DNA of 64,000 nucleotides from an uncultured Clostridia bacterium (GTDB taxonomy: Bacteria > Bacillota > Clostridia > Peptostreptococcales > Anaerovoracaceae), in the NCBI GenBank assembly GCA_934278925.1, contig CAKQWJ010000006.1, forward strand, positions 1 through 64,000, written 5' to 3'. The notes below the pieces were generated by a model. That model searched no databases, was not told the DNA's origin, and saw only the letters and a list, made by a program, of their open reading frames with translations. Position numbers and translations under genes: made by a program. Shown piece by piece: positions 26,148-34,525 of the stretch (position 1 is the first letter of the stretch; every line of letters starts with the position of its first letter).

Positions 26148-27371
26148 TTACTTGTTGTTCTTCTGATCCACCATTGCCTGTACGGTAATTGGCAGTCCGA
26201 ACAGGTTGATGAATCCGTTTGCATCGGTCTGGTCGTAATCCGATTCGCCGAATGTTGCGATTTCCTCTGAGTAGAGGGAATAATCACTCCAGAGTCCGGC
26301 CTTGATGATGTTGCCTTTGTACAGCTTCATGCGAACCTTACCGGTTACATTCTCCTGCGTCTTGTCCACAAAAGCAGACAGCGCCTCTCTCAGCGGTGTG
26401 TACCACTGACCGTTGTATACCACTTCGGCAAAGGTAATCGCCAGCTTCTGTTTCTCGTGCAGAGTCATCTTGTCCAGCGTTGCGGATTCCAGATATTCAT
26501 GCGCCTTGTACAGGATGGTGCCTCCCGGTGTCTCATAGACGCCGCGGCACTTCATGCCCACCAGACGGTTTTCGATGATATCCAGCAGACCGATACCATT
26601 CTTTCCGCCCAGTTCGTTCAGGGCTAAAATAATTTCCTTCGCGGTCATCTTCTCACCGTTCAATGCCACCGGTGTCCCCTGCTCAAAATCCAATTCGATA
26701 TAGGTTGGTTCGTCCGGTGCGTCGATTGGGGATACGCCCATTTCCAGGAATCCCTTTTCTTCGTATTTCGGCTCGTTCTCCACCTCTTCCAGATCCAGGC
26801 CCTCATGGCTCAGATGCCACAGGTTTTTATCCTTGGAATAGTTAGTTTCACGGTTAATCTTCAGCGGAACATTGTGTGCTTCCGCATAATCGATTTCCTC
26901 TTCACGGGACTTGATATCCCATTCACGCCATGGAGCGATAATCGGCATCTCCGGTGCGAAGTGCTTGATGGTCAGCTCGAAACGAACCTGATCGTTTCCC
27001 TTTCCGGTGCATCCGTGACAGATGGCATCGGCATTTTCCTTCTTCGCTACCTCCACCAGACCTTTCGCGATGCACGGTCTTGCGGTACTGGTTCCCAGCA
27101 GATACTCTTCGTAAATTGCACCGGCCTTCATGGTCGGGATGATGAAATCATCCACATATTCATCCGTCAGATCCAGAACGTACAGCTTGGATGCGCCGGT
27201 CTTAATGGCCTTCTCTTCCAGACCCTCCAGCTCATCGTCCTGTCCTACGTTGCCGGATACGGCAATGACTTCGCAGTTGTTGTAGTTTTCCTTCAGCCAC
27301 GGAATGATGATGGAGGTATCCAGACCTCCGGAATATGCAAGTACTACTTTTTTAATCTCTTCCTTTTTCAT
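26148..27371 (-). CDS. argG: Argininosuccinate synthase
   Basis: ATP-dependent condensation of citrulline and aspartate to argininosuccinate. The 407-residue protein starts with the N-type ATP pyrophosphatase P-loop AYSGGLDTS (12-20) and includes the GCTGKGNDQVRFE citrulline/aspartate segment (about 118-130). AAGGAG precedes the ATG. First gene of argGHF; its promoter carries two ARG-box-like sites, so arginine repression through ArgR is likely. No argR is in the window. Confidence 0.97.
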   Translation of the reverse strand: MKKEEIKKVVLAYSGGLDTSIIIPWLKENYNNCEVIAVSGNVGQDDELEGLEEKAIKTGASKLYVLDLTDEYVDDFIIPTMKAGAIYEEYLLGTSTARPCIAKGLVEVAKKENADAICHGCTGKGNDQVRFELTIKHFAPEMPIIAPWREWDIKSREEEIDYAEAHNVPLKINRETNYSKDKNLWHLSHEGLDLEEVENEPKYEEKGFLEMGVSPIDAPDEPTYIELDFEQGTPVALNGEKMTAKEIILALNELGGKNGIGLLDIIENRLVGMKCRGVYETPGGTILYKAHEYLESATLDKMTLHEKQKLAITFAEVVYNGQWYTPLREALSAFVDKTQENVTGKVRMKLYKGNIIKAGLWSDYSLYSEEIATFGESDYDQTDANGFINLFGLPITVQAMVDQKNNK

Positions 27372-27408
27372 GACAAATACTCCTTTTTCTTTTTCGTTGA
27401 TGTATTCT

Positions 27409-27436
27409 ATTATACATAATTATTCATACTTGTCAA
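27409..27436 (-). promoter_or_regulatory. Promoter of the argGHF operon
   Basis: On the minus strand TTGACA (27436-27431) and TATAAT (27414-27409), 16 bases apart, stand about 35 bases before the argG start. Confidence 0.8.
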
Positions 27437-27446
27437 TAAACATTCA
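27413..27446 (-). promoter_or_regulatory. Tandem ARG-box-like operators over the argG promoter
   Basis: TGAATGTTTATTGA (27446-27433) and TGAATAATTATGTA (27426-27413) each match the ArgR consensus TGAATWWWWATTCA at 12 of 14 positions. Their centres are 20 bases apart, two helical turns, and they cover the -35 and the spacer to the -10. Confidence 0.6.
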
Positions 27447-27532
27447 TAAAAATATGGGTTGTATCAAAGTTTATACACAAATTATGCAAAAGCGGAAATA
27501 TTTCGCCGTTTCGCATCGGAAGAATCACAAAA

Positions 27533-27576
27533 AAACAACAGAAAGGCGAGTCCTGTGACTCGCCTTTCTGTTGTTT
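27533..27576 (-). terminator. Intrinsic terminator after iorB
   Basis: A perfect 20-bp stem (27533-27552 with 27557-27576) with a 4-base loop, followed on the minus strand by T residues. Confidence 0.9.
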
Positions 27577-27634
27577 AGAGGTAATCGGATTCGTCTGGAG
27601 ACTGCATCTCCATTCTTATTCCGCTCTTTCCCTA

Positions 27635-28213
27635 TTACTTAAAATCGTATCCGGCCTGGAAAGCCTTCTTGTTCAGTTCAACGAACTTCGGCTTCACATT
27701 CTTCTCAATGTGCTTCATCCAGTCTACATCGTCCAGTGTACCGATGGCCTTAACCAGCGCACCCAGCAGAACTACGTTCATTGCCTTCGGGTTGCCCAGC
27801 TCAGCAGCCATATCTCCGGCTTTCAGGGATACAACCTTAACCTTTGCTGCCAGGTCTTCGATAATTCCTTCCGGATACTCTGCCTGACCCTGGTTAACCG
27901 GTGCCGGGTTAATTACGAAATCGTTTACTACGATGGATCCGCCCTTCTTCAGGTATGGCAGCCATCTCAGTGCTTCCATGGTTTCGAATGCAACGATAAC
28001 GTCTGCAGAACCCATTCCAACGATTGGAGAAAGAACCTTATCTCCATAACGTACCTGAGTACTTACGCTTCCGCCACGCTGAGACATTCCGTGAATCTCA
28101 CTCATCTTAACGTCATAACCAGCTTCCATAAGGCCGCTCGTGAGGATCTTGCTGGCGAGGATGGTTCCCTGTCCGCCGACACCTACGAGGAGTATATTCT
28201 TTACTTCGCTCAT
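27635..28213 (-). CDS. iorB: Indolepyruvate:ferredoxin oxidoreductase beta subunit
   Basis: A 192-residue gamma-type 2-oxoacid oxidoreductase subunit with the glycine-rich VGVGGQGT (about 9-16) and the SEIHGMSQRGGSVSTQVR signature. With IorA it oxidatively decarboxylates arylpyruvates (from tryptophan, phenylalanine, tyrosine) to acyl-CoA, reducing ferredoxin. The ATG at 28213 follows GGAGGTGA, and the iorA stop overlaps it by one base (TAATG). Longer upstream starts would lie inside iorA. Confidence 0.95.
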   Translation of the reverse strand: MSEVKNILLVGVGGQGTILASKILTSGLMEAGYDVKMSEIHGMSQRGGSVSTQVRYGDKVLSPIVGMGSADVIVAFETMEALRWLPYLKKGGSIVVNDFVINPAPVNQGQAEYPEGIIEDLAAKVKVVSLKAGDMAAELGNPKAMNVVLLGALVKAIGTLDDVDWMKHIEKNVKPKFVELNKKAFQAGYDFK

Positions 28214-29997
28214 TATCTTGTCACCTCCGAAATTGCATTGAATGGGCATACCTGCTTGCAGATTGTGCAGCCGTTGCAGCTGGTCTTATCGATTTCTACC
28301 TTATCCTTGGTAGACATCAGAGCCGGGCAACCGGTCTTTACGCACATCTTGCAGTTCTTGCACTTATCCTGATCGATTTCACACTGATGTTTGTTCATGG
28401 TTGGGAATTCATCCAGATCCTGCTGGCTGAACTTCTTCAGAACGCACGGCCATCTTGTGATGATTACGCTTGGTTCGTCGGTAGCGATGCAAGCATCCAA
28501 TGCCTTGTCAACCTCTTCCAGAACGTTCGGGTTAACGATATGGATGTTCTCTTCCTTCATGCCGATTGCCTTCAGCAGAGCCGGAATATCTACTTCCGGT
28601 GCTTCCTTGCCCATCAGAGTGAATCCGGAACCCGGGTTCTGCTGATGTCCGGTCATACCGGTGATTCTGTTGTCCAGAATTACGCTGATGCTGTGACCCT
28701 GGTTGTAAATGGAATCCATGATGCTGGTGATACCACTGTGGAAGAATGTGGAGTCACCCAGTACACCAACTGCCTTTGTCTCTGCACCAACCATCTTGTA
28801 TGCCTGGGATGCACCGTGAGCCATGGACAGGCTGGCACCCATGCAGATTGCGGTATCCAGTGCGTTCAGAGGAGCGTTGGCACCCAGTGTGTAGCATCCG
28901 ATATCTCCGTTGATCATGAGGTTCTTCTTCTTCTTGATTGCCTGGAAGAATCCTCTGTGCGGACATCCTGCACACAGTGACGGAGGTCTTACTACAGACT
29001 TCAGTTCGGATTCATAGGATTCCGGAACTTCACCGGTCAGTGCTTCTCTTACGATATCTGTGTTGAGCTCGTCGAATGTCGGAATAACCGGCTTTCCAAC
29101 GCACTCGATTCCGTGAATCTGGAGGAATTCCTGCAGATACGGATCCATTTCTTCAATAACATATACCTTCTCAACCTGTGCGCAGAAGTCTTCAATCAGC
29201 TTGGTTGGCAGCGGGAAGGTCATACCCAGCTTCAGGTAAGATGCGTTCTCACCGAAGGTTTCCTTTGCATACTGATAGGAAATTCCGGATGTTACCACAC
29301 CGATCTTCTTGTCATGCCATTCCGGCTGGTTGATTTCGCAAGTATTTGCATACTCTTCCATCATCTGCAGCTTTGTTTCCAGATTGACTCTCATCTTCTT
29401 AGCGTTTGCCGGTGCAGATACATACTTTGTAATCTTCTTCTCATAAGGGATGTAGTCTGCCTCAACACGCTCACCCAGCTCAACGATTCCCTTGGAGTGA
29501 CATACACGAGTTGTCACGTGGAACAGAACCGGTGCATCGAACTTCTCAGACAGTGCGAACGCCATCTTCATGTAGTCCTTACATTCCTGGCTGGAAGACG
29601 GTTCCAGCATCAGCAGTCTTGCTGCCTTTGCATAGTTTCTGTTATCCTGCTCGTTCTGGGAACTGTGCTGTCCCGGATCGTCTGCAGAGATGATTACCAG
29701 ACCACCGGTAACACCTGTGTATGCTACGGTGAATACTGGGTCAGCTGCTACGTTCAGACCAACGTGCTTCATTGCACAGAAGGAACGAACACCAGCGATG
29801 GAAGCACCAATTGCTGCTTCTGCCGCAACCTTCTCGTTCGGAGCCCATTCCGAGTACACGTTTTCCTTGTACTGCGGCATGTTCTCGAGAATCTCTGTAC
29901 TTGGAGTTCCTGGATAAGCAGATGCAAATACGCAGCCACCTTCATAAGCTCCGCGGGCAATTGCCTCGTTACCCGACATAATTACTTTCTCGGCCAT
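28213..29997 (-). CDS. iorA: Indolepyruvate:ferredoxin oxidoreductase alpha subunit
   Basis: A 594-residue TPP enzyme. The N-terminal pyrimidine-binding domain opens with MSGNEAIARGAYEGG; the TPP-binding region includes GDIGCYTLG (about 362-370) and GDSTFFHSG. The C-terminus is a ferredoxin domain with two CxxCxxxxC-type cysteine clusters (CKNCKMC...CNGCTICKQVCP) for [4Fe-4S] centres. It needs CoA and ferredoxin and serves aromatic amino-acid fermentation in strict anaerobes. TAGGAGG precedes the ATG. A YheO-like regulator gene lies upstream on the same strand, behind its own terminator. Confidence 0.96.
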   Translation of the reverse strand: MAEKVIMSGNEAIARGAYEGGCVFASAYPGTPSTEILENMPQYKENVYSEWAPNEKVAAEAAIGASIAGVRSFCAMKHVGLNVAADPVFTVAYTGVTGGLVIISADDPGQHSSQNEQDNRNYAKAARLLMLEPSSSQECKDYMKMAFALSEKFDAPVLFHVTTRVCHSKGIVELGERVEADYIPYEKKITKYVSAPANAKKMRVNLETKLQMMEEYANTCEINQPEWHDKKIGVVTSGISYQYAKETFGENASYLKLGMTFPLPTKLIEDFCAQVEKVYVIEEMDPYLQEFLQIHGIECVGKPVIPTFDELNTDIVREALTGEVPESYESELKSVVRPPSLCAGCPHRGFFQAIKKKKNLMINGDIGCYTLGANAPLNALDTAICMGASLSMAHGASQAYKMVGAETKAVGVLGDSTFFHSGITSIMDSIYNQGHSISVILDNRITGMTGHQQNPGSGFTLMGKEAPEVDIPALLKAIGMKEENIHIVNPNVLEEVDKALDACIATDEPSVIITRWPCVLKKFSQQDLDEFPTMNKHQCEIDQDKCKNCKMCVKTGCPALMSTKDKVEIDKTSCNGCTICKQVCPFNAISEVTR

Positions 29998-30024
29998 CTA
30001 ATTACCTCCTAAATCAATTCAAAT

Positions 30025-30043
30025 AAATTTCAAATTGAAATTT
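30025..30043. promoter_or_regulatory. Perfect inverted repeat in the iorA leader
   Basis: AAATTTCAA-A-TTGAAATTT, a perfect 9-1-9 palindrome, lies between the predicted transcription start and the iorA ribosome site. Likely operator; the YheO-like regulator encoded upstream is the obvious candidate. Confidence 0.5.
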
Positions 30044-30055
30044 CTTTACAACTCG

Positions 30056-30084
30056 ATAATATCACCGCACTTGGCCGGGGTCAA
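30056..30084 (-). promoter_or_regulatory. Promoter of iorAB
   Basis: On the minus strand TTGACC (30084-30079) and TATTAT (30061-30056) are 17 bases apart. Confidence 0.7.
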
Positions 30085-30174
30085 CTTGTTTTTTGCGATT
30101 TTTTTACACATTTTAATTTTTTTACATATCAACAAATTATCGCCGGAATCTTGTATAAAAATTCAAACAAAAAT

Positions 30175-30209
30175 ACCCTCCCTGTCATACGTCTCATGGC
30201 AAGGAGGGT
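30175..30209 (-). terminator. Intrinsic terminator after the YheO-like regulator gene
   Basis: A 14-bp stem with one mismatch (arms 30175-30188 and 30196-30209) is followed on the minus strand by ATTTTTGTTT. Confidence 0.8.
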
Positions 30210-30242
30210 GTCTATTGATTTTTTCAATGAAACGATATTCAG

Positions 30243-30911
30243 CTATTTCAGCTTCACCGGCGTGCTGTCATCTTCCCCTTCATTCTTAATCTCCCGAAGA
30301 TAGTTGTACAGCGTGGTCTGAGAAATGGACAGCGCCTTGCAAATGTACGGCGTTGTTGCTCGAACATCGAAAATTCCCTGACGCTTCAGTTCCTTGAGCA
30401 AGGTAATCTTTCCTTCCTTCGTATCCAGATCCCCGGTCGTCATCTTCCAAATGGAATTCATAATCGCATTCTGCGCCACACTCTGAATAATGTTTCCGCC
30501 GCCGTCCCCCGGGGAACATTCTTCTTCATCCGTATTCACGTGAATCTTGTAGTTGATGTAATCCCGAAGCTCTTCCAGTTTGGAATCATCCTGGTTGATG
30601 CAGATCAGTACTGCCGGCTCCCCTTTTTCATCCCGGATGATGAAATGGGAGGAACGAAGGCGCTTACCCTTCTCGGACATCGTACGATACGCAATCATAT
30701 GTCCGTCATCGTCGGACTGGCGCAAAATCATTTTATAGATGGACTTATCCATGCGGGTCCCCACTTCCCGCCCGGTAATATTCCCATTGGCGATGAACAC
30801 CATCTGCATCTCGTGGAGGTCGTGTACCGCCACTTCCGTGTCCCGGCCTTCCACCTTCGCAATGCCCTTTGCCACGCCAATCATAATCTTTATCAGCTCT
30901 TCCTGTTTCAT
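30243..30911 (-). CDS. YheO/DauR-like regulator, paralogue near iorAB
   Basis: A 222-residue protein with the same domain order as the regulator at 21.8-22.4 kb: a PAS-like YheO domain (RDTEVAVHDLHEM, ITGREVG) and HTH_22 at the C-terminus (ALSISQTTLYNYLREI). The shared text is strong enough to call them paralogues. The ATG at 30911 follows AGAGGAAGGA; the longer frame upstream has no ribosome site. It lies before iorAB, which it may control in response to an aromatic amino or keto acid; this is inference from position. Confidence 0.88.
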   Translation of the reverse strand: MKQEELIKIMIGVAKGIAKVEGRDTEVAVHDLHEMQMVFIANGNITGREVGTRMDKSIYKMILRQSDDDGHMIAYRTMSEKGKRLRSSHFIIRDEKGEPAVLICINQDDSKLEELRDYINYKIHVNTDEEECSPGDGGGNIIQSVAQNAIMNSIWKMTTGDLDTKEGKITLLKELKRQGIFDVRATTPYICKALSISQTTLYNYLREIKNEGEDDSTPVKLK

Positions 30912-31032
30912 ATCCTTCCTCTTTTCGTCTCTATATCTGCTTTGCGTACAAGAAGCTCTTTCATCATTTGTAAGATATACTATCACACCGCAGCAAGGGG
31001 TTTCAATATGAGGTGTAATTTTTTTACAAAAA

Positions 31033-31056
31033 AAAGTGCAGTTGCAACTGCACTTT
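31033..31056 (-). terminator. Intrinsic terminator after the small membrane protein gene
   Basis: A perfect 24-base palindrome is followed on the minus strand by a run of eight T (counting the stem end). Confidence 0.85.
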
Positions 31057-31079
31057 CGGCTTCAATTCAGTTTCCGGAA

Positions 31080-31490
31080 CTAGTCCTCTTTCACCTTGTC
31101 CCACATGGTGGACATTCTCTGAACCTGCTTTTCGTCTGTTCCGTTTCGACGGAGCTGCTTCAAATACATTTCCTTCGGAACACCCATCTTCTTGTACGCA
31201 CCCAGGTATTTCTTCATGTAATTATTCATATACAGCATAAAGCCGCCCAGATACACGAATCCCAGAACTGCAACGATCAGGGAAGCCTTCCAGCCTACCA
31301 GGAATGCCAGAAGAATTACGGCAACAACCCAGACAATGCCGGCTACACGGTTGAATTTGGACCATTTCTCCATATCCAACTGCTTCGGCATCTCTACGCC
31401 CTTTTCCTTCATCTGATTCTTATACATATTCTGCTGATAACCTTTTGACTGACGGTTAAACTGTGGTGGACGCTGTTTTCCTTTTCCCAT
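31080..31490 (-). CDS. Small membrane protein with two helices, unknown
   Basis: A 136-residue protein: a basic, glutamine-rich N-terminus (1-45), two membrane helices (about 48-66 and 68-88) and a basic C-terminal tail that ends MSTMWDKVKED. I recognise no named family; similar small proteins accompany Clostridia housekeeping genes. AAAGGAG precedes the ATG. It has its own promoter (31521-31549) after yitT and its own terminator, so it can be expressed alone. Confidence 0.75.
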   Translation of the reverse strand: MGKGKQRPPQFNRQSKGYQQNMYKNQMKEKGVEMPKQLDMEKWSKFNRVAGIVWVVAVILLAFLVGWKASLIVAVLGFVYLGGFMLYMNNYMKKYLGAYKKMGVPKEMYLKQLRRNGTDEKQVQRMSTMWDKVKED

Positions 31491-31520
31491 TCTTTCACTC
31501 CTTTAAATTAGTCACACTAC

Positions 31521-31549
31521 ATTATACAGGGAAATGAGCCATTTTCCAA
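31521..31549 (-). promoter_or_regulatory. Promoter of the small membrane protein gene
   Basis: TTGGAA (31549-31544) and TATAAT (31526-31521) are 17 bases apart on the minus strand. Confidence 0.65.
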
Positions 31550-31570
31550 TGGTTTTTTGACTTTTCTTTA

Positions 31571-32497
31571 TTAATTTTTCCCCTCATCCTCGATTACCTT
31601 GGTACCTTCGCGGCGCTGCGATACAATCGGTACGTAATCCTCGTCGCCGAACATGGTGGTAAAACCGTTTCCGTTAATTTCACTGACATTGGAAATGGTA
31701 ATAAACGCCGTCGGATCGATGTTCAGAACCGCCCTCTTCACGCGGTTCAGGTTGCGGCTGCTGATGACGCTGGAAATCACATCGAAATCTTCCTGAATGT
31801 AACCGCCCTTTGCCGGGAAAATAGTGGTGCCGTATCCCAGTTCCAACAGTTTCTCGTTGATGGAGCGGCTCTTCTCCTTGCTGAAAATCATGGTCTGTAC
31901 ACCGCCCTGATTCATCACCAGAATGTAGTTCATAACCATGCTGTAAATCAGCGTGTAGAAGATTCCCAGGATGATTCCGTTGGTGTTGGTCATTGGAATC
32001 TGGATGATAAAAATACATACATCCAGTGCAGACATCACCGGCGCTACCTTCCAGCCGAGCTTCCGATTTAAAATAATCGGCGGCACGTCAATGCCTCCGG
32101 TGGAACCGCCCATTCGAATTACCATACCGATTCCCACACCATCCATGATGCCGGCACAGATTGCCGCCATCAGCGGATCGTCTACCAGGTGCTGCATTGC
32201 ATCGATGTTCTGGAATAAGCCGAGAAAGAACGGAAACAAGAACGTTCCGGCCACGATTGTAGCGGCAAATTTCTTTCCCAGAAGAATCCATCCGATTATG
32301 AACAGCCCAATATTAATTGCATATACGGTGGGAGTTACACCGAATCCGAAGAAGTGATTCGCACTTCTTCCAATACCCGTCACCCCTGCAACTACCATGT
32401 CATAAGGAAGCGCAAAGCATGCCATAGCACAAGCGCTCATCGCATTTCCAAGAACGAGTTGTACCAGATCTGTTACAGTTTTCATTGTTTTACTCAT
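31571..32497 (-). CDS. YitT family membrane protein
   Basis: A 308-residue protein with five or six N-terminal membrane helices (YitT_membrane, DUF161; includes GGSTGGIDV) and a cytosolic C-terminal DUF2179 domain with GGYIQEDFDVISSVIS. The family is widespread in Firmicutes and usually uncharacterised, with transport roles suggested. The ATG at 32497 has GGAGG seven bases upstream; a longer in-frame start would run through the leader hairpin and the promoter. The leader carries a terminator-like hairpin just before the ribosome site. Confidence 0.9.
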   Translation of the reverse strand: MSKTMKTVTDLVQLVLGNAMSACAMACFALPYDMVVAGVTGIGRSANHFFGFGVTPTVYAINIGLFIIGWILLGKKFAATIVAGTFLFPFFLGLFQNIDAMQHLVDDPLMAAICAGIMDGVGIGMVIRMGGSTGGIDVPPIILNRKLGWKVAPVMSALDVCIFIIQIPMTNTNGIILGIFYTLIYSMVMNYILVMNQGGVQTMIFSKEKSRSINEKLLELGYGTTIFPAKGGYIQEDFDVISSVISSRNLNRVKRAVLNIDPTAFITISNVSEINGNGFTTMFGDEDYVPIVSQRREGTKVIEDEGKN

Positions 32498-32521
32498 CGC
32501 ATTTCCTCCTTCCAATAAAAA

Positions 32522-32544
32522 ACACCCGACATGTCGTCCGGTGT
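32522..32544 (-). promoter_or_regulatory. Terminator-like hairpin in the yitT leader
   Basis: On the minus strand ACACC and GGTGT close a stem containing GAC/GTC and a 5-base loop, followed at once by TTTTTT and then, nine bases later, the GGAGG of the YitT gene. The order promoter - hairpin - T run - ribosome site suggests transcription attenuation. Confidence 0.55.
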
Positions 32545-32567
32545 AGAAAAAACAATCTTGCTCGACG

Positions 32568-32596
32568 AGTATAACGTAAAAAACCGTATAAGTCAA
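32568..32596 (-). promoter_or_regulatory. Promoter of the YitT gene
   Basis: On the minus strand TTGACT (32596-32591) and TATACT (32573-32568) are 17 bases apart; it diverges from the pepT promoter. Confidence 0.75.
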
Positions 32597-32620
32597 GCAT
32601 ATTCCACTTTTTTTGCACTC

Positions 32621-32649
32621 TTGAAAATACACTGCACGGGAAATATAAT
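32621..32649 (+). promoter_or_regulatory. Promoter of pepT
   Basis: TTGAAA (32621-32626) and TATAAT (32644-32649) are 17 bases apart. Confidence 0.75.
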
Positions 32650-32690
32650 AAGAGAAGATTGTTTATGTTCATTAAGGAGGAACTATAAAA

Positions 32691-33908
32691 ATGAAAGCTT
32701 ACGAAAGATTTCTAAAGTACGTTACCGTGCGCACACCGAGTGACGAAAACAGCAGCACCATCCCATCCTCTTCCTGCCAGTTCAACCTGGCCCACGTTCT
32801 GGTGGATGAGATGAAAGCCATCGGCATTGAAGATGCTGATGTGGACGATCAGTGCTACGTATACGGTCACATTCCGGCAACTCCGGGATATGAGAACTGC
32901 ACCGCCATTGGTTTTATCGCTCATATGGATACGGTTGCGGACTTCTGCGATCACGATATCGTACCGGTAGTACATGAAAACTACGACGGAGAGGCATTGG
33001 CACTGGGCGACAGCGGTCTAACCCTTTCCCCGGAGATGTTCCCGCACCTTCGGACACTGAAGGGCCGCACCCTCATCACCTCGGATGGCACCACCATTCT
33101 GGGCGCCGATGACAAAGCGGGAATCGCCGAGATTCTCACCGCAGTGGAAGATCTTTCGGACATCCCGCACGGACCGATTAGCGTTGCTTTTACCCCGGAC
33201 GAAGAAATCGGCACCGGCGCATCTCACTTCGATGTGAAGAGATTTGGCGCGACCTACGCGTACACCTTGGACGGTGATACGGAAGGCGAAATTCAGTTCG
33301 AGACATTCAACGCCGCTCAGGCAAAATTAACATTCCACGGTACCAACGTACATCCGGGTTCCGCGAAAAATATCATGGTAAATGCGGCACTGGTAGCGAT
33401 GGAATACGACTCCCTGCTTCCGGCTGCAGAACGTCCGGAGAGAACCGAGGACTACGAAGGCTTCTATCACCTGACTCACATGGAAGGCGGCGTTTCCGAT
33501 GCATCCCTGACCTACATTCTCCGGGATCACGATGCGCAGATTTTCGACAACCGTCAGAAGACCATGCGTCAGGCAGCGAAGTTCCTCAACGAACGTTACG
33601 GTGCCGGAACCGTGGAACTGGATATTCGGGTTCAGTACCGGAATATGGCAGAAGTTATCGAAAAGTGCCCGGTTATCGTGGAAAATGCAAAGAAGGCGTG
33701 CAAAGCAGCCGGTGTGGAAGAGCTGATTCTGCCGGTACGCGGCGGCACCGACGGAAGCACCCTGAGCTTCATGGGTCTGCCTTGCCCGAACCTGGGAACC
33801 GGCGGACACGCATACCACGGTCCTTATGAGCACATCACTTTGGAAGGAATGGATCAGTCCGTTCAGGTTGTCCGGGAACTGATTCGTACCTTTGGAGAAC
33901 AGGAATAA
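32691..33908 (+). CDS. pepT: Peptidase T (tripeptide aminopeptidase)
   Basis: A 405-residue M20B zinc peptidase that removes the N-terminal residue from tripeptides in the cytosol. Zinc ligands and catalytic residues fit H78 and D80 (FIAHMDT), D140 (GADDKAG), the catalytic E171/E172 pair (PDEEIG) and the C-terminal histidine in GGHAYHGPYEH. AAGGAGG precedes the ATG. It is followed after four bases by a HAD phosphatase gene, with which it forms an operon. Confidence 0.95.
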   Translation: MKAYERFLKYVTVRTPSDENSSTIPSSSCQFNLAHVLVDEMKAIGIEDADVDDQCYVYGHIPATPGYENCTAIGFIAHMDTVADFCDHDIVPVVHENYDGEALALGDSGLTLSPEMFPHLRTLKGRTLITSDGTTILGADDKAGIAEILTAVEDLSDIPHGPISVAFTPDEEIGTGASHFDVKRFGATYAYTLDGDTEGEIQFETFNAAQAKLTFHGTNVHPGSAKNIMVNAALVAMEYDSLLPAAERPERTEDYEGFYHLTHMEGGVSDASLTYILRDHDAQIFDNRQKTMRQAAKFLNERYGAGTVELDIRVQYRNMAEVIEKCPVIVENAKKACKAAGVEELILPVRGGTDGSTLSFMGLPCPNLGTGGHAYHGPYEHITLEGMDQSVQVVRELIRTFGEQE

Positions 33909-33912
33909 TCCG

Positions 33913-34476
33913 ATGACCGCACTTCATATCTTTGATTGTGACGGTACGCTGCTGGATTCCATGCGCATGTGGGACAACATCAGCAGCGATTATCTCCGAA
34001 GTCTGGGCATTCAGCCGCCGGCGGATCTGGCGGAAATCTTGGATCCCCTCACCTTCCCGGAGAGCGTTCAGTACTTGGTAGACCACTTTGACCTGGATGG
34101 CTATGAAAATACATCTCGGGGACTGATGGACCGAGTGCTTTGGCACTACGAAAACGACCTGGAGCTGTTTCCGGGAATTCCGGAGGAATTGGAAGCGGTG
34201 TCCCGCACGGGCGAGCCGATGATTATTCTCACCAATTCCCCGCGGGAGTTCGTGGAAGCAGGACTTCAGCGAACCGGAATCCGGCACTACTTCAGCCGGC
34301 TCTTTGTATCCCAGGAACTGGGCATCTCCAAGGATAATCCGGAAATTTTCCGGGTGGTATGCCGGGAAATGAGCGTCCCTCCGGAAGACGCTCTGGTCTA
34401 TGAGGATTCCGCCTTTGCCATTCAGGCAGCGCGGGAAGCCGGGTGCCGCGTGAAGGAATACGATCGGTATCGTTAA
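33913..34476 (+). CDS. HAD-superfamily phosphatase
   Basis: A 187-residue HAD hydrolase with the nucleophile motif FDCDGTLLDS (D8 and D10), the second motif threonine/serine in ILTNSPREFV, and the acidic third motif around VYEDSAFAI. The helical cap is of the phosphoglycolate phosphatase type. Substrate unknown. The ATG at 33913 follows AGGAA; an upstream in-frame ATG at 33892 lies inside pepT. Its stop lies next to the thi operon promoter. Confidence 0.9.
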   Translation: MTALHIFDCDGTLLDSMRMWDNISSDYLRSLGIQPPADLAEILDPLTFPESVQYLVDHFDLDGYENTSRGLMDRVLWHYENDLELFPGIPEELEAVSRTGEPMIILTNSPREFVEAGLQRTGIRHYFSRLFVSQELGISKDNPEIFRVVCREMSVPPEDALVYEDSAFAIQAAREAGCRVKEYDRYR

Positions 34477-34478
34477 CC

Positions 34479-34506
34479 TTGCTTTTTCACTCCCGGAGAG
34501 TATAAT
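34479..34506 (+). promoter_or_regulatory. Promoter of the thiamine salvage operon
   Basis: TTGCTT (34479-34484) and TATAAT (34501-34506), 16 bases apart, lie directly before the TPP riboswitch. Confidence 0.65.
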
Positions 34507-34525
34507 GAGAGAGGAATAACCGAAT

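Noticed and set aside
31535..31560. Plus-strand hairpin followed by six T
   Set aside because: No plus-strand gene ends here; the stem is only five base pairs and overlaps a minus-strand promoter.
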